Shown: piece by piece, positions 1 through 6,981 of the stretch | Position numbering within the stretch: position 1 is the first letter of the stretch | How the letters are laid out: each line of letters opens with the position of its first letter | Assembly (NCBI GenBank): GCA_029883045.1 | Contig: JAOUJU010000044.1 | Span: 1-10,130 of the forward strand | Reading direction: 5' to 3' | DNA: 10,130 nucleotides | DNA from: Rhodospirillaceae bacterium | GTDB lineage: Bacteria > Pseudomonadota > Alphaproteobacteria > Rhodospirillales > Magnetovibrionaceae | Position numbers and translations under genes: made by a program | The notes under the pieces: generated by a model | The model's database searches: none | What the model saw: only the letters and a program-made list of their open reading frames with translations | Told to the model about the DNA's origin: nothing

Positions 1-1245
1 GACTATTTACAGGCCGCCGGATTACAAACCCATCTTGATGCCCTTGGTTTTAATATTGCCGGTTTCGGTTGCACCACATGTATCGGTAATTCCGGCCCAT
101 TAGCAACTGAAGTTTCCGCAGCTGTGCGCAGTGGTGATTTAGTCGCGACGGCGGTGCTTTCGGGTAACCGTAACTTTGAAGGACGCATAAATCCTGATGT
201 TAAAGCCAACTATCTGGCCAGTCCGCCATTGGTTGTGGCCTATGCCTTGGCCGGAAGCATGACGCGTGATTTATTTAACGATCCATTAGGCAAAGACAAA
301 GACGGCAACCCGGTTTACATGAAAGACATTTGGCCAACCAACAAAGAAGTGGCCGATGCAATCAAGGCATCATTAACCCGTGAAATGTATGCCACGCGTT
401 ACAAAGACGTATTCAAGGGCCCCAAAGCATGGCAGGACATCCCCGCCAGTGGTGGCATGACGTTTGATTGGAACGAAGGCTCAACCTACGTTCGCAACCC
501 GCCATTTTTTGAAAACTTGAGTGCCGAGCCCGGCGAAATTCACGACATTAAAAATGCAAAACTTCTGGCCATTTTAGGCGATAGCGTTACCACCGATCAT
601 ATTTCACCGGCTGGTGCCATAAAAAAAGACGGGCCCGCAGGTGATTATTTGAAAACCTATCAGGTCCGCCCTGACGATTTTAATTCATTTGGTTCGCGTC
701 GTGGCAATCACGAAGTAATGATGCGCGGAACCTTTGCCAACATTCGTATTAAAAATGAAATGGCCCCCGGCACCGAAGGCGGTATAACCACGTTTGAAGG
801 CAAAGAAGCGTTTATCTACGACGCCGCCATGCAACACAAAGCCAATGGAACACCGCTAGTTGTAATTGCGGGCAAGGAATATGGAACCGGTTCTAGTCGT
901 GATTGGGCAGCCAAAGGAACCAAGCTGTTGGGCGTAACTGCGGTTATTGCCGAAAGCTATGAACGCATCCACCGTTCCAATTTGGTTGGAATGGGCGTGT
1001 TGCCGCTTGAATTTAAAGATGGTGTAACGCGCAAAACATTAGGCCTAAAGGGTGATGAAATTTTGAGCTTCACCGGCATAGAAGGCAATATTAAGCCGGG
1101 CCAAGACGTCAGCCTTTCAATTGCGCGGGCAGATGGCAAAATTGAAAATGTGTCGGTTAAGTGCCGTATTGATACCTTGGACGAGGTTGAATACTACCGT
1201 CATGGTGGTATACTTTCATATGTTTTGCGCCGATTAGCTGAATAA
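1..1245 (+). CDS. acnA: Aconitate hydratase A, C-terminal part (5' end outside window)
   Basis: Aconitase isomerises citrate to isocitrate in the TCA cycle, using a cytosolic [4Fe-4S] cluster. The reading frame is open from base 1, upstream of the first internal ATG at 124, so the gene enters from the left; 414 codons remain of about 890 usual for the AcnA/IRP1 type. Visible landmarks: GFGCTTCIGNSG near fragment residues 21-32, whose two cysteines (24, 27) are two of the three cluster ligands; SGNRNFEGR just after; GDSVTTDHISPAG (bases 577-615), which begins the swivel-domain region; and YGTGSSRDWAAKG (about 880-918) with the catalytic Ser and Arg of the SSRD motif. The third cluster cysteine should lie upstream of the window. 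The frame is intact to TAA at 1243-1245. The family call is very secure; AcnA rather than AcnB follows from the domain order and motifs. Confidence 0.97.
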   Translation, partial: DYLQAAGLQTHLDALGFNIAGFGCTTCIGNSGPLATEVSAAVRSGDLVATAVLSGNRNFEGRINPDVKANYLASPPLVVAYALAGSMTRDLFNDPLGKDKDGNPVYMKDIWPTNKEVADAIKASLTREMYATRYKDVFKGPKAWQDIPASGGMTFDWNEGSTYVRNPPFFENLSAEPGEIHDIKNAKLLAILGDSVTTDHISPAGAIKKDGPAGDYLKTYQVRPDDFNSFGSRRGNHEVMMRGTFANIRIKNEMAPGTEGGITTFEGKEAFIYDAAMQHKANGTPLVVIAGKEYGTGSSRDWAAKGTKLLGVTAVIAESYERIHRSNLVGMGVLPLEFKDGVTRKTLGLKGDEILSFTGIEGNIKPGQDVSLSIARADGKIENVSVKCRIDTLDEVEYYRHGGILSYVLRRLAE

Positions 1246-1272
1246 AGCTATAATTGTCAGGTTTCTGTCAGG

Positions 1273-1299
1273 TGCAATACCCATATTATAGGGGTTGCA
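1273..1299 (+). terminator. Weak hairpin after acnA, possible terminator
   Basis: TGCAATACCC and GGGGTTGCA form an imperfect inverted repeat around an 8-base AT loop, 27 bases after the aconitase stop. The base of the stem (TGCAA/TTGCA) pairs perfectly and the upper part has a bulge. Only a short T-rich stretch follows (ATTTAG), so it is a poor intrinsic terminator. It may instead be an mRNA 3'-end stabiliser or a leader element of the next gene. Confidence 0.35.
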
Positions 1300-1327
1300 T
1301 TTAGCCCAATAGAAATCAGGCCCGCCC

Positions 1328-1972
1328 ATGCCAAACAAGCTTTTCGCCACAATCGCACCAGTATTATGCTCAATATTGTGTATTGGTGTTTTTACGGCTT
1401 TTCCTGCCCTGTCTGGCGATTACCAAGAAGGCCTAAAAATGGTGCGCGCCGGGCAATGGGAAGCGGCCCTAAATGAATTCAAACCACTTGCAGATAGTGG
1501 TCATGCGCCATCGCAATTTAGCATTGGTTTAATTTACCAACTTGGTCGTGGGGTAAAAAAAGATGCTGATATGGCGCGCAAAATGTACGTGATGTCCGCC
1601 AAGCAAGGGTTCTGGCCAGCATACAATAATTTAGCAAAAATGTTTTTAGATGGCGACGGCATACCACAAAGCAACGCGACCGCATTTAAGCTTTTTGAAA
1701 AAGCTTCCGAAAACCACGCCCAAGCAAAAAATAATCTTGCCCGAATGTATGAAAACGGCTGGGGGGTTGATAAAGATATGTTTATAGCACTTAGGCTTTA
1801 CGAAGAATCCGGCGATGCCGGGTTTATCCCTAGTTATTTCAGGTTAGGCGAAATGTTCGAACAAGGCTTAGGCGTTGATAAAGACAAACAAGCAGCGATT
1901 GCATGGTACCAAAAAGCGGCAGAAAAAAATAACGCTGATGCCGCAAAAAAATTAAAGCAACTGGGCGGTTAA
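1328..1972 (+). CDS. Exported Sel1-repeat (TPR-like) protein
   Basis: A 214-residue protein with an N-terminal signal peptide: Lys4, a hydrophobic stretch to about residue 25, and a likely signal peptidase I site ALS|G at 29/30. Its two cysteines in the hydrophobic core (14, 18) are not in a lipobox, so a soluble periplasmic protein is more likely than a lipoprotein. After a TPR-like helix pair (about 32-57) come about four Sel1-like repeats (about 59-94, 97-130, 131-165, 167-202), seen in the recurring G.G(V/I)..D..A...Y..(S/A)A..G pattern, for example LGRGVKKD, NGWGVDKD and QGLGVDKD. Sel1 repeats form alpha-solenoid scaffolds that bind other proteins; the partner here cannot be deduced. The Shine-Dalgarno site is weak (CAGG about 9 bases upstream of ATG 1328). 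It follows acnA by 82 bases and converges on the DUF3012 gene with 9 bases between stops. Secretion and fold are well supported; function is unknown. Confidence 0.88.
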   Translation: MPNKLFATIAPVLCSILCIGVFTAFPALSGDYQEGLKMVRAGQWEAALNEFKPLADSGHAPSQFSIGLIYQLGRGVKKDADMARKMYVMSAKQGFWPAYNNLAKMFLDGDGIPQSNATAFKLFEKASENHAQAKNNLARMYENGWGVDKDMFIALRLYEESGDAGFIPSYFRLGEMFEQGLGVDKDKQAAIAWYQKAAEKNNADAAKKLKQLGG

Positions 1973-1981
1973 TTTTTTAAA

Positions 1982-2170
1982 TTACAAAATGCAATGCTTG
2001 GTAAAGTCGGCAGCATCGTTTGCGGTCCAATCGCCTTTGGGTTTTTCCTTCATCTGTTCACACCACTTATCTGAGCCAACCTCTGGTGCGCATGCGGAAA
2101 TAATAAATGCCACCCCGGCAATAATAAAAGCATTTCGTGATAATTTGCGCGATAAATTTAATGTGTTCAT
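1982..2170 (-). CDS. Small DUF3012-type lipoprotein
   Basis: A 62-residue protein with basic N-terminus (Arg8, Lys9, Arg12), a hydrophobic stretch at about 14-24 and a lipobox ISA-C with the lipidated Cys at 27, so the mature protein is only about 36 residues, tethered to a membrane. The mature part (PEVGSDKWCEQMKEKPKGDW and on to the C-terminal HCIL) matches what I know of the DUF3012 family, small proteobacterial lipoproteins of unknown function. Cys37 and Cys60 could form a disulfide in the periplasm. The start is supported by AGAGGA 7 bases upstream of the ATG (reverse strand). The opposite-strand reading of the same bases shows no lipobox or family likeness and is taken as a shadow. Transcribed alone, from the 202-base region shared with the divergent HPF gene. 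Confidence 0.88.
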   Translation of the reverse strand: MNTLNLSRKLSRNAFIIAGVAFIISACAPEVGSDKWCEQMKEKPKGDWTANDAADFTKHCIL

Positions 2171-2281
2171 TTCCCGTCCTCTAGAATAGTTTTAATATCC
2201 GTCAATCTTGGTGCAGGTTAGCCAAATTGCCAAAAATATTTAATGCATTTTTGCAGACTCGTAAAATTTGCTAAAAAGTAG

Positions 2282-2287
2282 TATAAT
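2282..2287 (+). promoter_or_regulatory. Possible -10 element for the HPF gene
   Basis: A perfect TATAAT lies 85 bases before the HPF start in the divergent region 2171-2372. No convincing -35 hexamer sits 16-18 bases upstream; TTGCAG at 2251-2256 is too far (25 bases). The surrounding sequence is AT-rich, so chance is a real possibility. If used, the transcript would carry a leader of about 80 bases. The rest of this region holds no gene or clear hairpin that I can see. Confidence 0.3.
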
Positions 2288-2361
2288 CATTCATTGGGTA
2301 TAAATAAACAATTGTAATGCCTTTTTGGGTTTTTCACACATAACTTTCCGCACACAATAAT

Positions 2362-2367
2362 GGGAGG
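2362..2367 (+). promoter_or_regulatory. Strong ribosome binding site of the HPF gene
   Basis: GGGAGG followed by TCTCT and ATG at 2373: a near-ideal Shine-Dalgarno match with a 5-base spacer. It is clearly stronger than the sites before the neighbouring genes, suggesting efficient translation, and it fixes the start codon. Confidence 0.8.
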
Positions 2368-2372
2368 TCTCT

Positions 2373-2735
2373 ATGCAGGTTCCGGTTCAAATAAGTTTTC
2401 ATGGCTGCGATCATTCTGACGCAGTTACCCAAGATATCACCAAACATGCAGAAAAAATTGAAGAATATTACGGACGAATAACAAGCTGCCGCGTAGTTGT
2501 AGAAGCCCCGCATAAATCCCACACCAAGGGAAAAAATTTTCATATAAATATTGAGCTAAGTATCCCCGGTATTGGTCTGGCAGTAAACAAAGATCGCGGC
2601 AATAACCCGGCACACGAAGACGTTTACGTTGCCGTGCGCGATGCATTCAAGGCAATAGAATCGCAAATAAAAACCATGGTCGGAAAACGCCGCGATGAAG
2701 AACGCCACAGCAATAAAGAAGAAATAAGCCTTTAA
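2373..2735 (+). CDS. HPF/RaiA-family ribosome-associated protein, short form
   Basis: A 120-residue protein of the sigma-54 modulation / S30Ae family (HPF, RaiA/YfiA). These bind in the 30S mRNA and tRNA channel and silence ribosomes in slow growth. The beta-alpha-beta-beta-beta-alpha order can be traced: VPVQISFHGCDHS (strand 1), a helix through DAVTQDITKHAEKIEEYY, then GRITSCRVVVEAP and KNFHINIELSIPG as strands, VYVAVRDAFKAIESQIKTMV as the second helix, and a basic KRRDEERH tail. It lacks the C-terminal dimerisation domain of long HPF (about 180-190 residues). From memory, close alphaproteobacterial relatives carry a cold-shock domain after the HPF fold; here the protein stops before any such domain. 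It precedes the helicase gene by 34 bases, so co-transcription is plausible. Which of HPF or RaiA it resembles functionally cannot be told. Confidence 0.88.
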   Translation: MQVPVQISFHGCDHSDAVTQDITKHAEKIEEYYGRITSCRVVVEAPHKSHTKGKNFHINIELSIPGIGLAVNKDRGNNPAHEDVYVAVRDAFKAIESQIKTMVGKRRDEERHSNKEEISL

Positions 2736-2769
2736 AAGTTTATGGATTTTTTAATGCCCGGCCATTCAC

Positions 2770-5382
2770 ATGTCGGCCCCGCACTGCTATACGGGCATAA
2801 TGCAAATTAATACATCCAGCGACAGGCCACAGATAAAGGCCGTTTTAGGCCCAACCAACACCGGCAAGACCCATCTTGCGATGGAGCGTATGTTGGGCCA
2901 TGAAAGTGGGGTTATTGGTTTTCCATTGCGCCTGTTAGCACGGGAAAATTATGATCGTGCGGTACGGGAAAAAGGCGTCAGTGCCGTGGCGCTGGTAACT
3001 GGTGAAGAAAAAATCATTCCGTCTGGTGCAAAATATTTTATTACCACTGTTGAATCCATGCCAACTGACCGTGAGTTTGATTTCGTTGGTATCGATGAAA
3101 TTCAAATGTGTGGCGATACCGAGCGCGGCCATATATTTACCCAACGCCTGCTGCACGCACGTGGGGCAAAGGAAACCATGTTTCTAGGTGCGGCCACTAT
3201 CCGCCCACTAATTGAACGATTGGTTCCAGATGTTGATTTTATTGCACGGCCACGGCTTTCAACCCTTAATTACAATGGCTATCGCAAACTTACTAAATTA
3301 AAACCGCGTTCATGCATTGTTGCGTTTAGCGCTAACGATGTTTATTCGATCGCCGAATTAATAAGACGCACATCGGGCGGGGCGGCAATTGTAATGGGCG
3401 CACTCAGCCCAAGAACCCGCAATGCCCAAGTTGAAATGTTTCAATCGGGCGATGTTGATTATTTGGTCGCAACCGATGCGGTTGGCATGGGGTTAAACAT
3501 GGATGTTGATCATGTGGCCCTAGCGCAAACCCGCAAATTTGATGGCCGGCAAATACGCGATCTGGTTCCGGCCGAGCTGGGACAAATTGCCGGGCGGGCT
3601 GGGCGGCACATGAATGATGGTACATTTGGCACCACCGCAGAAACAACCGGCCTTTCACCAATCGTCGCCGAAGCCATATCCAGCCATTCCTTTAAACCGC
3701 TGAAAAATATTTTCTGGCGTAATTCAAACCTTGATTTTTCTTCGCTTGAGACATTGGCGCAAAGTCTTGCCCAGGGGCCTGGCAATATTGCCGATTGTCT
3801 AGTTCGGGCACGCGAAGCAGACGATGAAATGGTGCTAACGCACCTGATGGCTGAAAGCGACATAAAAGAAATGGCTTTAGGCATACAAAATGTCAGGCTA
3901 TTGTGGGATGTGTGCCGAATACCAGATTTCCGCCGCACCTCAGCGGATGCACACGCAAACCTGTTAGGACGAATTTATAAATACATTTTAGATAATGGGC
4001 GCATCCCCGATGATTGGCTGGCAGAACGAATAAAACGCGTTAATCGGATTGACGGCGATATCGATACCCTTATGGCAAGAATAGCTTTCGTTCGGACATG
4101 GACATTTATTTCTCATCAAACGGGCTGGCTTGACGACAGTATTCATTGGCAGGAAAAAACAAAATCAATTGAAGATTCGCTTTCTGATGCATTGCACGAA
4201 AAACTAACCCAACGTTTTGTCGATGTTAGAACCAGCAAGTTAGCGCTTAGCCTGCAAGGGGGCGAACCGTTGTCGGCGGCAATTGATGACGGCGGCGCAC
4301 TAGAGGTCGAAGGCCATGTTTTAGGGAAACTTTCGGGCTTTCGTTTTGTTGCTGAAAAAAGTGACAGCCCGATGGCAGCAAGAGTTCTTGATCATGCAGC
4401 AGCCAAAGCATTGCGCGGACGAATTGTTGAACGTATCGGTGCATTTGCAAACGAATTAGACGGCGCATTTTCGTTCGACGCTAATGGGCAAATTTTCTGG
4501 CGCGATGATGTAGTGGCAAAAATGATTAAAGGCAGCCACATGCTGCGCCCCGATATCAAGGTTTTGCCAAGCGACATGCTGCACAGCGAAGATCGTGAAA
4601 TAATAGAAAACCGCTTAAAATTATGGATACGCGATTTGGTTCGTGACAGGTTGGGGCTTTTGCAAGCGGCCGAAACGGCACCATTGAAAGGTGTCGCCCG
4701 TGGGTTAGTTTTTCGTTTGAGCGAAAGCCTTGGCGCGTTTCCCCGTTTTGAAGCAGATAGCGAAATAAAAGGGCTAACACGCGAAGATCGTAAAGCCTTA
4801 AGGAAGATTGGCATAAAAATTGGTCGCCACCTAGTTTACATCCCTTCCCTTTTGCGCCCCGCACAAGTTGAATTAAGTGTGTTGTTATGGGCCATCCATG
4901 CAGGTGAAACCCCATTGCCACCGCCGCCAGCCGGACGGGTGTCGCTTAGGCGTGAAAGCCACCAACCCGAAGGATGGCTTCGGGCTGCGGGGTTTCGCCC
5001 AGCGGGTGCATTGTTTGTTCGCGCCGATATGTTAGAGCGCGTTAGCGAATTGGCATGGAATAAAATTGCCAAAGGCCCGTTTGCCCCAAACGAAGAATTT
5101 CTTTCGCTTCTTGGCTGTGGTAATGATGACATTGGTGGAATATTGCATGCCCTTGGTTTTGATCTTGATAAAAATGGAAAATACGCCCTTAAAAGCAGGG
5201 GCAAAAGTAGGCCAAAAAACCAAACGCCAAATACACAGAGCAAGCCAAAAAATAAATCTAAGCAGATAAAAAAACCTAGCTTCAATAAAAAACTTCCTCA
5301 TAAAACAAAACCTGTTTACGAGAAAAAAATTGATCCCGATTCACCTTTTGCCAAACTAAGGGATCTAAAGCTTGATAACTAA
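2770..5382 (+). CDS. SUV3-like superfamily 2 RNA helicase
   Basis: An 870-residue ATP-dependent helicase of the SUV3-like type found in alphaproteobacteria and mitochondria, where SUV3 unwinds RNA for degradation. Motifs in order: Walker A GPTNTGKT (27-34), motif Ia-like FPLRLLARE, Walker B DEIQ (109-112), GAAT of motif III (140-143), ATDAVGMGLNMDV of motif V (about 234-246) and QIAGRAGR of motif VI (272-279). A long helical C-terminal region follows, then a Lys-rich low-complexity tail (about 808-855) and a final SPFAKLRDL, which recurs at the end of relatives as I recall. The basic tail probably binds RNA. Start choice is uncertain: ATG 2770 and ATG 2800 (residue 11) both have poor Shine-Dalgarno sites, and 2800 gives the shorter N-terminus usual before Walker A. 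Downstream, the S4 gene begins 14 bases after the stop. Family is secure; the in vivo substrate is not known. Confidence 0.93.
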   Translation: MSAPHCYTGIMQINTSSDRPQIKAVLGPTNTGKTHLAMERMLGHESGVIGFPLRLLARENYDRAVREKGVSAVALVTGEEKIIPSGAKYFITTVESMPTDREFDFVGIDEIQMCGDTERGHIFTQRLLHARGAKETMFLGAATIRPLIERLVPDVDFIARPRLSTLNYNGYRKLTKLKPRSCIVAFSANDVYSIAELIRRTSGGAAIVMGALSPRTRNAQVEMFQSGDVDYLVATDAVGMGLNMDVDHVALAQTRKFDGRQIRDLVPAELGQIAGRAGRHMNDGTFGTTAETTGLSPIVAEAISSHSFKPLKNIFWRNSNLDFSSLETLAQSLAQGPGNIADCLVRAREADDEMVLTHLMAESDIKEMALGIQNVRLLWDVCRIPDFRRTSADAHANLLGRIYKYILDNGRIPDDWLAERIKRVNRIDGDIDTLMARIAFVRTWTFISHQTGWLDDSIHWQEKTKSIEDSLSDALHEKLTQRFVDVRTSKLALSLQGGEPLSAAIDDGGALEVEGHVLGKLSGFRFVAEKSDSPMAARVLDHAAAKALRGRIVERIGAFANELDGAFSFDANGQIFWRDDVVAKMIKGSHMLRPDIKVLPSDMLHSEDREIIENRLKLWIRDLVRDRLGLLQAAETAPLKGVARGLVFRLSESLGAFPRFEADSEIKGLTREDRKALRKIGIKIGRHLVYIPSLLRPAQVELSVLLWAIHAGETPLPPPPAGRVSLRRESHQPEGWLRAAGFRPAGALFVRADMLERVSELAWNKIAKGPFAPNEEFLSLLGCGNDDIGGILHALGFDLDKNGKYALKSRGKSRPKNQTPNTQSKPKNKSKQIKKPSFNKKLPHKTKPVYEKKIDPDSPFAKLRDLKLDN

Positions 5383-5396
5383 TTTGAGCAAGGCCG

Positions 5397-5771
5397 ATGG
5401 ATAATGTTCGCCTAGATAAATGGTTATGGTACGCGCGTTTTTTTAAAAGCCGCACACTAGCTGGGCGTTTTTGCAATGATGGGAAAATCCGTCTTAATCA
5501 AAAACCCATATCCAAAGCCAACACCAACATAAAATTAAATGACGTTTTGACATTTAATTTGAATGACCGGGTAAGAATAATAAGAATTGAAAATATTGGA
5601 ACCCGGCGTGGCCCGGCGGCTGAAGCTGCGACCCTTTATTTTGATATGTCGCCTGAAATTAAAAAACATAACATTAGTCGTGACACCCCCCCTGCACGGC
5701 GTGAGCCCGGTAGCGGCAGACCGACCAAGGCCCAACGCCGAGCGACAGACAAATTCAAAGAAGATATATAG
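5397..5771 (+). CDS. hslR: S4-domain RNA-binding protein, Hsp15-like
   Basis: A 124-residue S4-fold protein. RLDKWLWYARFFKSRTLA at 5-22 is the signature of the Hsp15 (HslR) family, followed by the rest of the S4 motif (DGKIRLNQKPISKANTNIK) to about residue 48. E. coli Hsp15 binds free 50S subunits that still carry nascent chain-tRNA and helps recycle stalled ribosomes. The C-terminus is basic (RREPGSGRPTKAQRRATDKF), as usual for RNA contact. The start is supported by GAGCAAGG just upstream of ATG 5397. It sits 14 bases after the helicase and is almost certainly on the same mRNA. The exact physiological role in alphaproteobacteria is inferred from E. coli. Confidence 0.9.
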   Translation: MDNVRLDKWLWYARFFKSRTLAGRFCNDGKIRLNQKPISKANTNIKLNDVLTFNLNDRVRIIRIENIGTRRGPAAEAATLYFDMSPEIKKHNISRDTPPARREPGSGRPTKAQRRATDKFKEDI

Positions 5772-5833
5772 CCAATTTTCCTTTTTTATTTTTTTCTTGT
5801 TTGGCGCAATTAATGCGTTATATGGGTTAGGTA

Positions 5834-6283
5834 ATGTTGAAAAAAATCAAATCTCTACTAAAGGACAAATCTGGCGATAGCGCCCAGCCCAAGCGTTCGC
5901 TTGAGTTAGCGGCTGCGGCACTGCTGGTTGAGGCCGCAATTATGGACGGCAACTTTGATGGGGCTGAGCATGACGTCATTACTAATCTTTTATCACAGCG
6001 GTTTTCTTTGGATGCAACCGAGGTCGATGAGTTGGTTAACGATGCCAAAAAAGAGATTGAAAATTCGGTTGAACTTTACGGTTTTGCCCGCACCATAAAA
6101 GACAGCATGGAGCATGATGAACGCATTGAAATAATTGAAATGCTATGGCACGTGGTCTTAGCCGATGGGGTGGTTGATGAATACGAATCCAACCTTATCC
6201 GCAGGGTTTCCGGGCTGATTTATGTTTCTGACCGCGAAAGTGGCCTTGCCCGACAAAGGGCGATTGCTTCTGCGCAAACATAA
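5834..6283 (+). CDS. TerB-fold protein (tellurite-resistance-type family)
   Basis: A 149-residue, all-helical protein without signal peptide. After a basic N-terminal segment (MLKKIKSLLKDK), two related halves begin with acidic turns typical of TerB-like folds: AAIMDGNFDGAEHDVI (about 35-50) and VLADGVVDEYESNLI (about 108-122), the D-G-x-x-D-x-x-E pattern being a likely divalent-metal site. LYGFARTIKDSMEHDERIEI links them. The segment ending LIYVSDRESG resembles the stand-alone alphaproteobacterial members I remember. There are no terA, terC, terD or terE neighbours, so a role in tellurite resistance is not indicated; a metal-linked or stress role is only a guess. The start has a weak TTAGG site two to three bases away. 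It lies 62 bases after the S4 gene and 76 before fdxA. Confidence 0.82.
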   Translation: MLKKIKSLLKDKSGDSAQPKRSLELAAAALLVEAAIMDGNFDGAEHDVITNLLSQRFSLDATEVDELVNDAKKEIENSVELYGFARTIKDSMEHDERIEIIEMLWHVVLADGVVDEYESNLIRRVSGLIYVSDRESGLARQRAIASAQT

Positions 6284-6307
6284 AATACGCTTGAGGCCGC
6301 AATGGCT

Positions 6308-6336
6308 TTGGGTTAAACATGGCTAAATTATTATAG
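6308..6336 (+). promoter_or_regulatory. Possible sigma70-type promoter for fdxA
   Basis: TTGGGT (6308-6313) and TTATAG (6331-6336) are separated by 17 bases, a reasonable match to TTGACA/TATAAT, within the 76-base gap between the TerB gene and fdxA. The transcript would begin about 17 bases before fdxA, just ahead of its GGAG site (6348-6351). The match is imperfect, and read-through from upstream is possible as well. Confidence 0.4.
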
Positions 6337-6359
6337 TTTCGGCTGACGGAGATACTTAT

Positions 6360-6695
6360 ATGACATACCTAGTTTTAGAAAACTGCATCAAGTGCAAATA
6401 TCAAGACTGCGTTGAGGTGTGCCCGGTTGATTGTTTCTACGAAGGCGAGAACATGCTGGTCATCAACCCCGATGAATGCATTGATTGCGGCGTATGCGAG
6501 CCCGAATGCCCAGCCGAAGCCATTTTACCAGACACCGAACAGGGATTGGAAAAGTGGCTTGATATTAATACAAAATATGCTGCCATTTGGCCCAATATAA
6601 CGCGCAAAGGCGACACACCATCTGACGCTAAAGACTGGGATGGAAAAAAAGACAAGGCGGCATTGCTAAGCCCAAACCCGGGCAAAGGCACCTGA
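6360..6695 (+). CDS. fdxA: 7Fe ferredoxin FdxA ([3Fe-4S] plus [4Fe-4S])
   Basis: A 111-residue cytosolic electron carrier closely resembling Azotobacter ferredoxin I. By alignment with it, Cys9, Cys17 and Cys50 bind the [3Fe-4S] cluster, Cys21, Cys40, Cys43 and Cys46 bind the [4Fe-4S] cluster, and Cys12 and Cys25 are free. The motifs NCIKCKYQDCVEVCPVDCF and ECIDCGVCEPEC are all intact. The C-terminal extension with WPNITRKGD and DAKDWDGKKDK is also typical of this type and absent from small 2[4Fe-4S] ferredoxins. The start is set by GGAG 8 bases upstream of ATG 6360. Next to carD and the Hsp15/helicase pair, this is a neighbourhood I recognise from alphaproteobacteria. Its redox partner is not shown by the context. 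Confidence 0.97.
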   Translation: MTYLVLENCIKCKYQDCVEVCPVDCFYEGENMLVINPDECIDCGVCEPECPAEAILPDTEQGLEKWLDINTKYAAIWPNITRKGDTPSDAKDWDGKKDKAALLSPNPGKGT

Positions 6696-6768
6696 GCGCA
6701 ATAGCTTTGTGCTTTTAAATAATATAAAAAATTTATTTAATTTCATACACTTACCCGGCAAATTGACC

Positions 6769-6795
6769 AATACCCAAAAGGCAGGGGTGTTTTTT
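6769..6795 (+). terminator. Likely intrinsic terminator of fdxA
   Basis: AATACCC pairs with GGGTGTT (one T-G wobble) around a 9-base loop, and the 3' arm runs into six T (6790-6795). It lies 73 bases after the fdxA stop. The stem is short (7 bp, three G-C pairs), so efficiency may be moderate; a stronger hairpin follows at 6825. Confidence 0.5.
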
Positions 6796-6824
6796 AGCTG
6801 TTTTTGTGTTATGATCTGAAAATA

Positions 6825-6856
6825 AGCTGGCCGCGCTTTTAAATGGCCGGCTTTTT
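6825..6856 (+). terminator. Rho-independent terminator downstream of fdxA
   Basis: AGCTGGCC pairs with GGCCGGCT over 8 bp with one T-G wobble, a 12-base loop, and TTTTT at the end (6852-6856). This is the classic GC stem plus U-tract and should stop transcripts coming from fdxA. A third GGCC at 6867-6870 followed by seven T could pair with the 3' arm instead, giving an alternative hairpin. Confidence 0.65.
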
Positions 6857-6908
6857 AACGTGTATGGGCCTTTTTTTCGATAAAACAGACGTTTTTTAAG
6901 GGTATTTA

Positions 6909-6965
6909 ATGATTTCGACCTGTTTTTGGCAAAATTACCACAACGTGAATATTTTATTACGCTGA
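6909..6965 (+). CDS. Possible 18-residue leader ORF upstream of carD
   Basis: ATG at 6909 opens 18 codons (MISTCFWQNYHNVNILLR) ending at TGA 6963-6965. AAGGG (6898-6902) lies 6 bases before the ATG, a better Shine-Dalgarno match than several confirmed genes nearby have. It ends just before the tandem TTGGCCAA hairpin. There is no similarity I recognise, and an ORF this short can arise by chance. If translated it could be a leader peptide. Confidence 0.2.
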   Translation: MISTCFWQNYHNVNILLR

Positions 6966-6981
6966 CCAGCGGGCCTCATTT

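Noticed and set aside
1989..2189. 66-residue + strand reading frame over the DUF3012 gene
   Set aside because: It is the reverse of a lipoprotein with a clear lipobox, family likeness and ribosome site; no good ribosome site or known motif on this strand.
2754..2780. GGCC pair between the HPF and helicase genes as a terminator
   Set aside because: Only four bases pair, the flanks mismatch and no T-run follows.
3510..3938. 142-residue - strand frame inside the helicase gene
   Set aside because: Antisense shadow; low-complexity Ser/Arg composition without a recognisable family, over conserved helicase motifs.
4836..5285. 149-residue - strand frame with a hydrophobic N-terminus
   Set aside because: Antisense to the helicase C-terminal region; the apparent hydrophobic segment is the reverse reading of the Lys-rich tail codons.
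5772..5833. T-rich stretch after the S4 gene as a terminator
   Set aside because: Long T-runs are present but no GC stem precedes them; GCCAA/TTGGC encloses the T-run instead, which is the wrong order.
5587..5880. 97-residue + strand frame across the end of the S4 gene and start of the TerB gene
   Set aside because: Overlaps two well-supported genes in another frame and has no family likeness; its hydrophobic part comes from the T-rich gap.
6710..6745. AT-rich stretch after fdxA as a replication origin or operator array
   Set aside because: Only simple A/T runs; no repeated boxes such as DnaA sites were seen.
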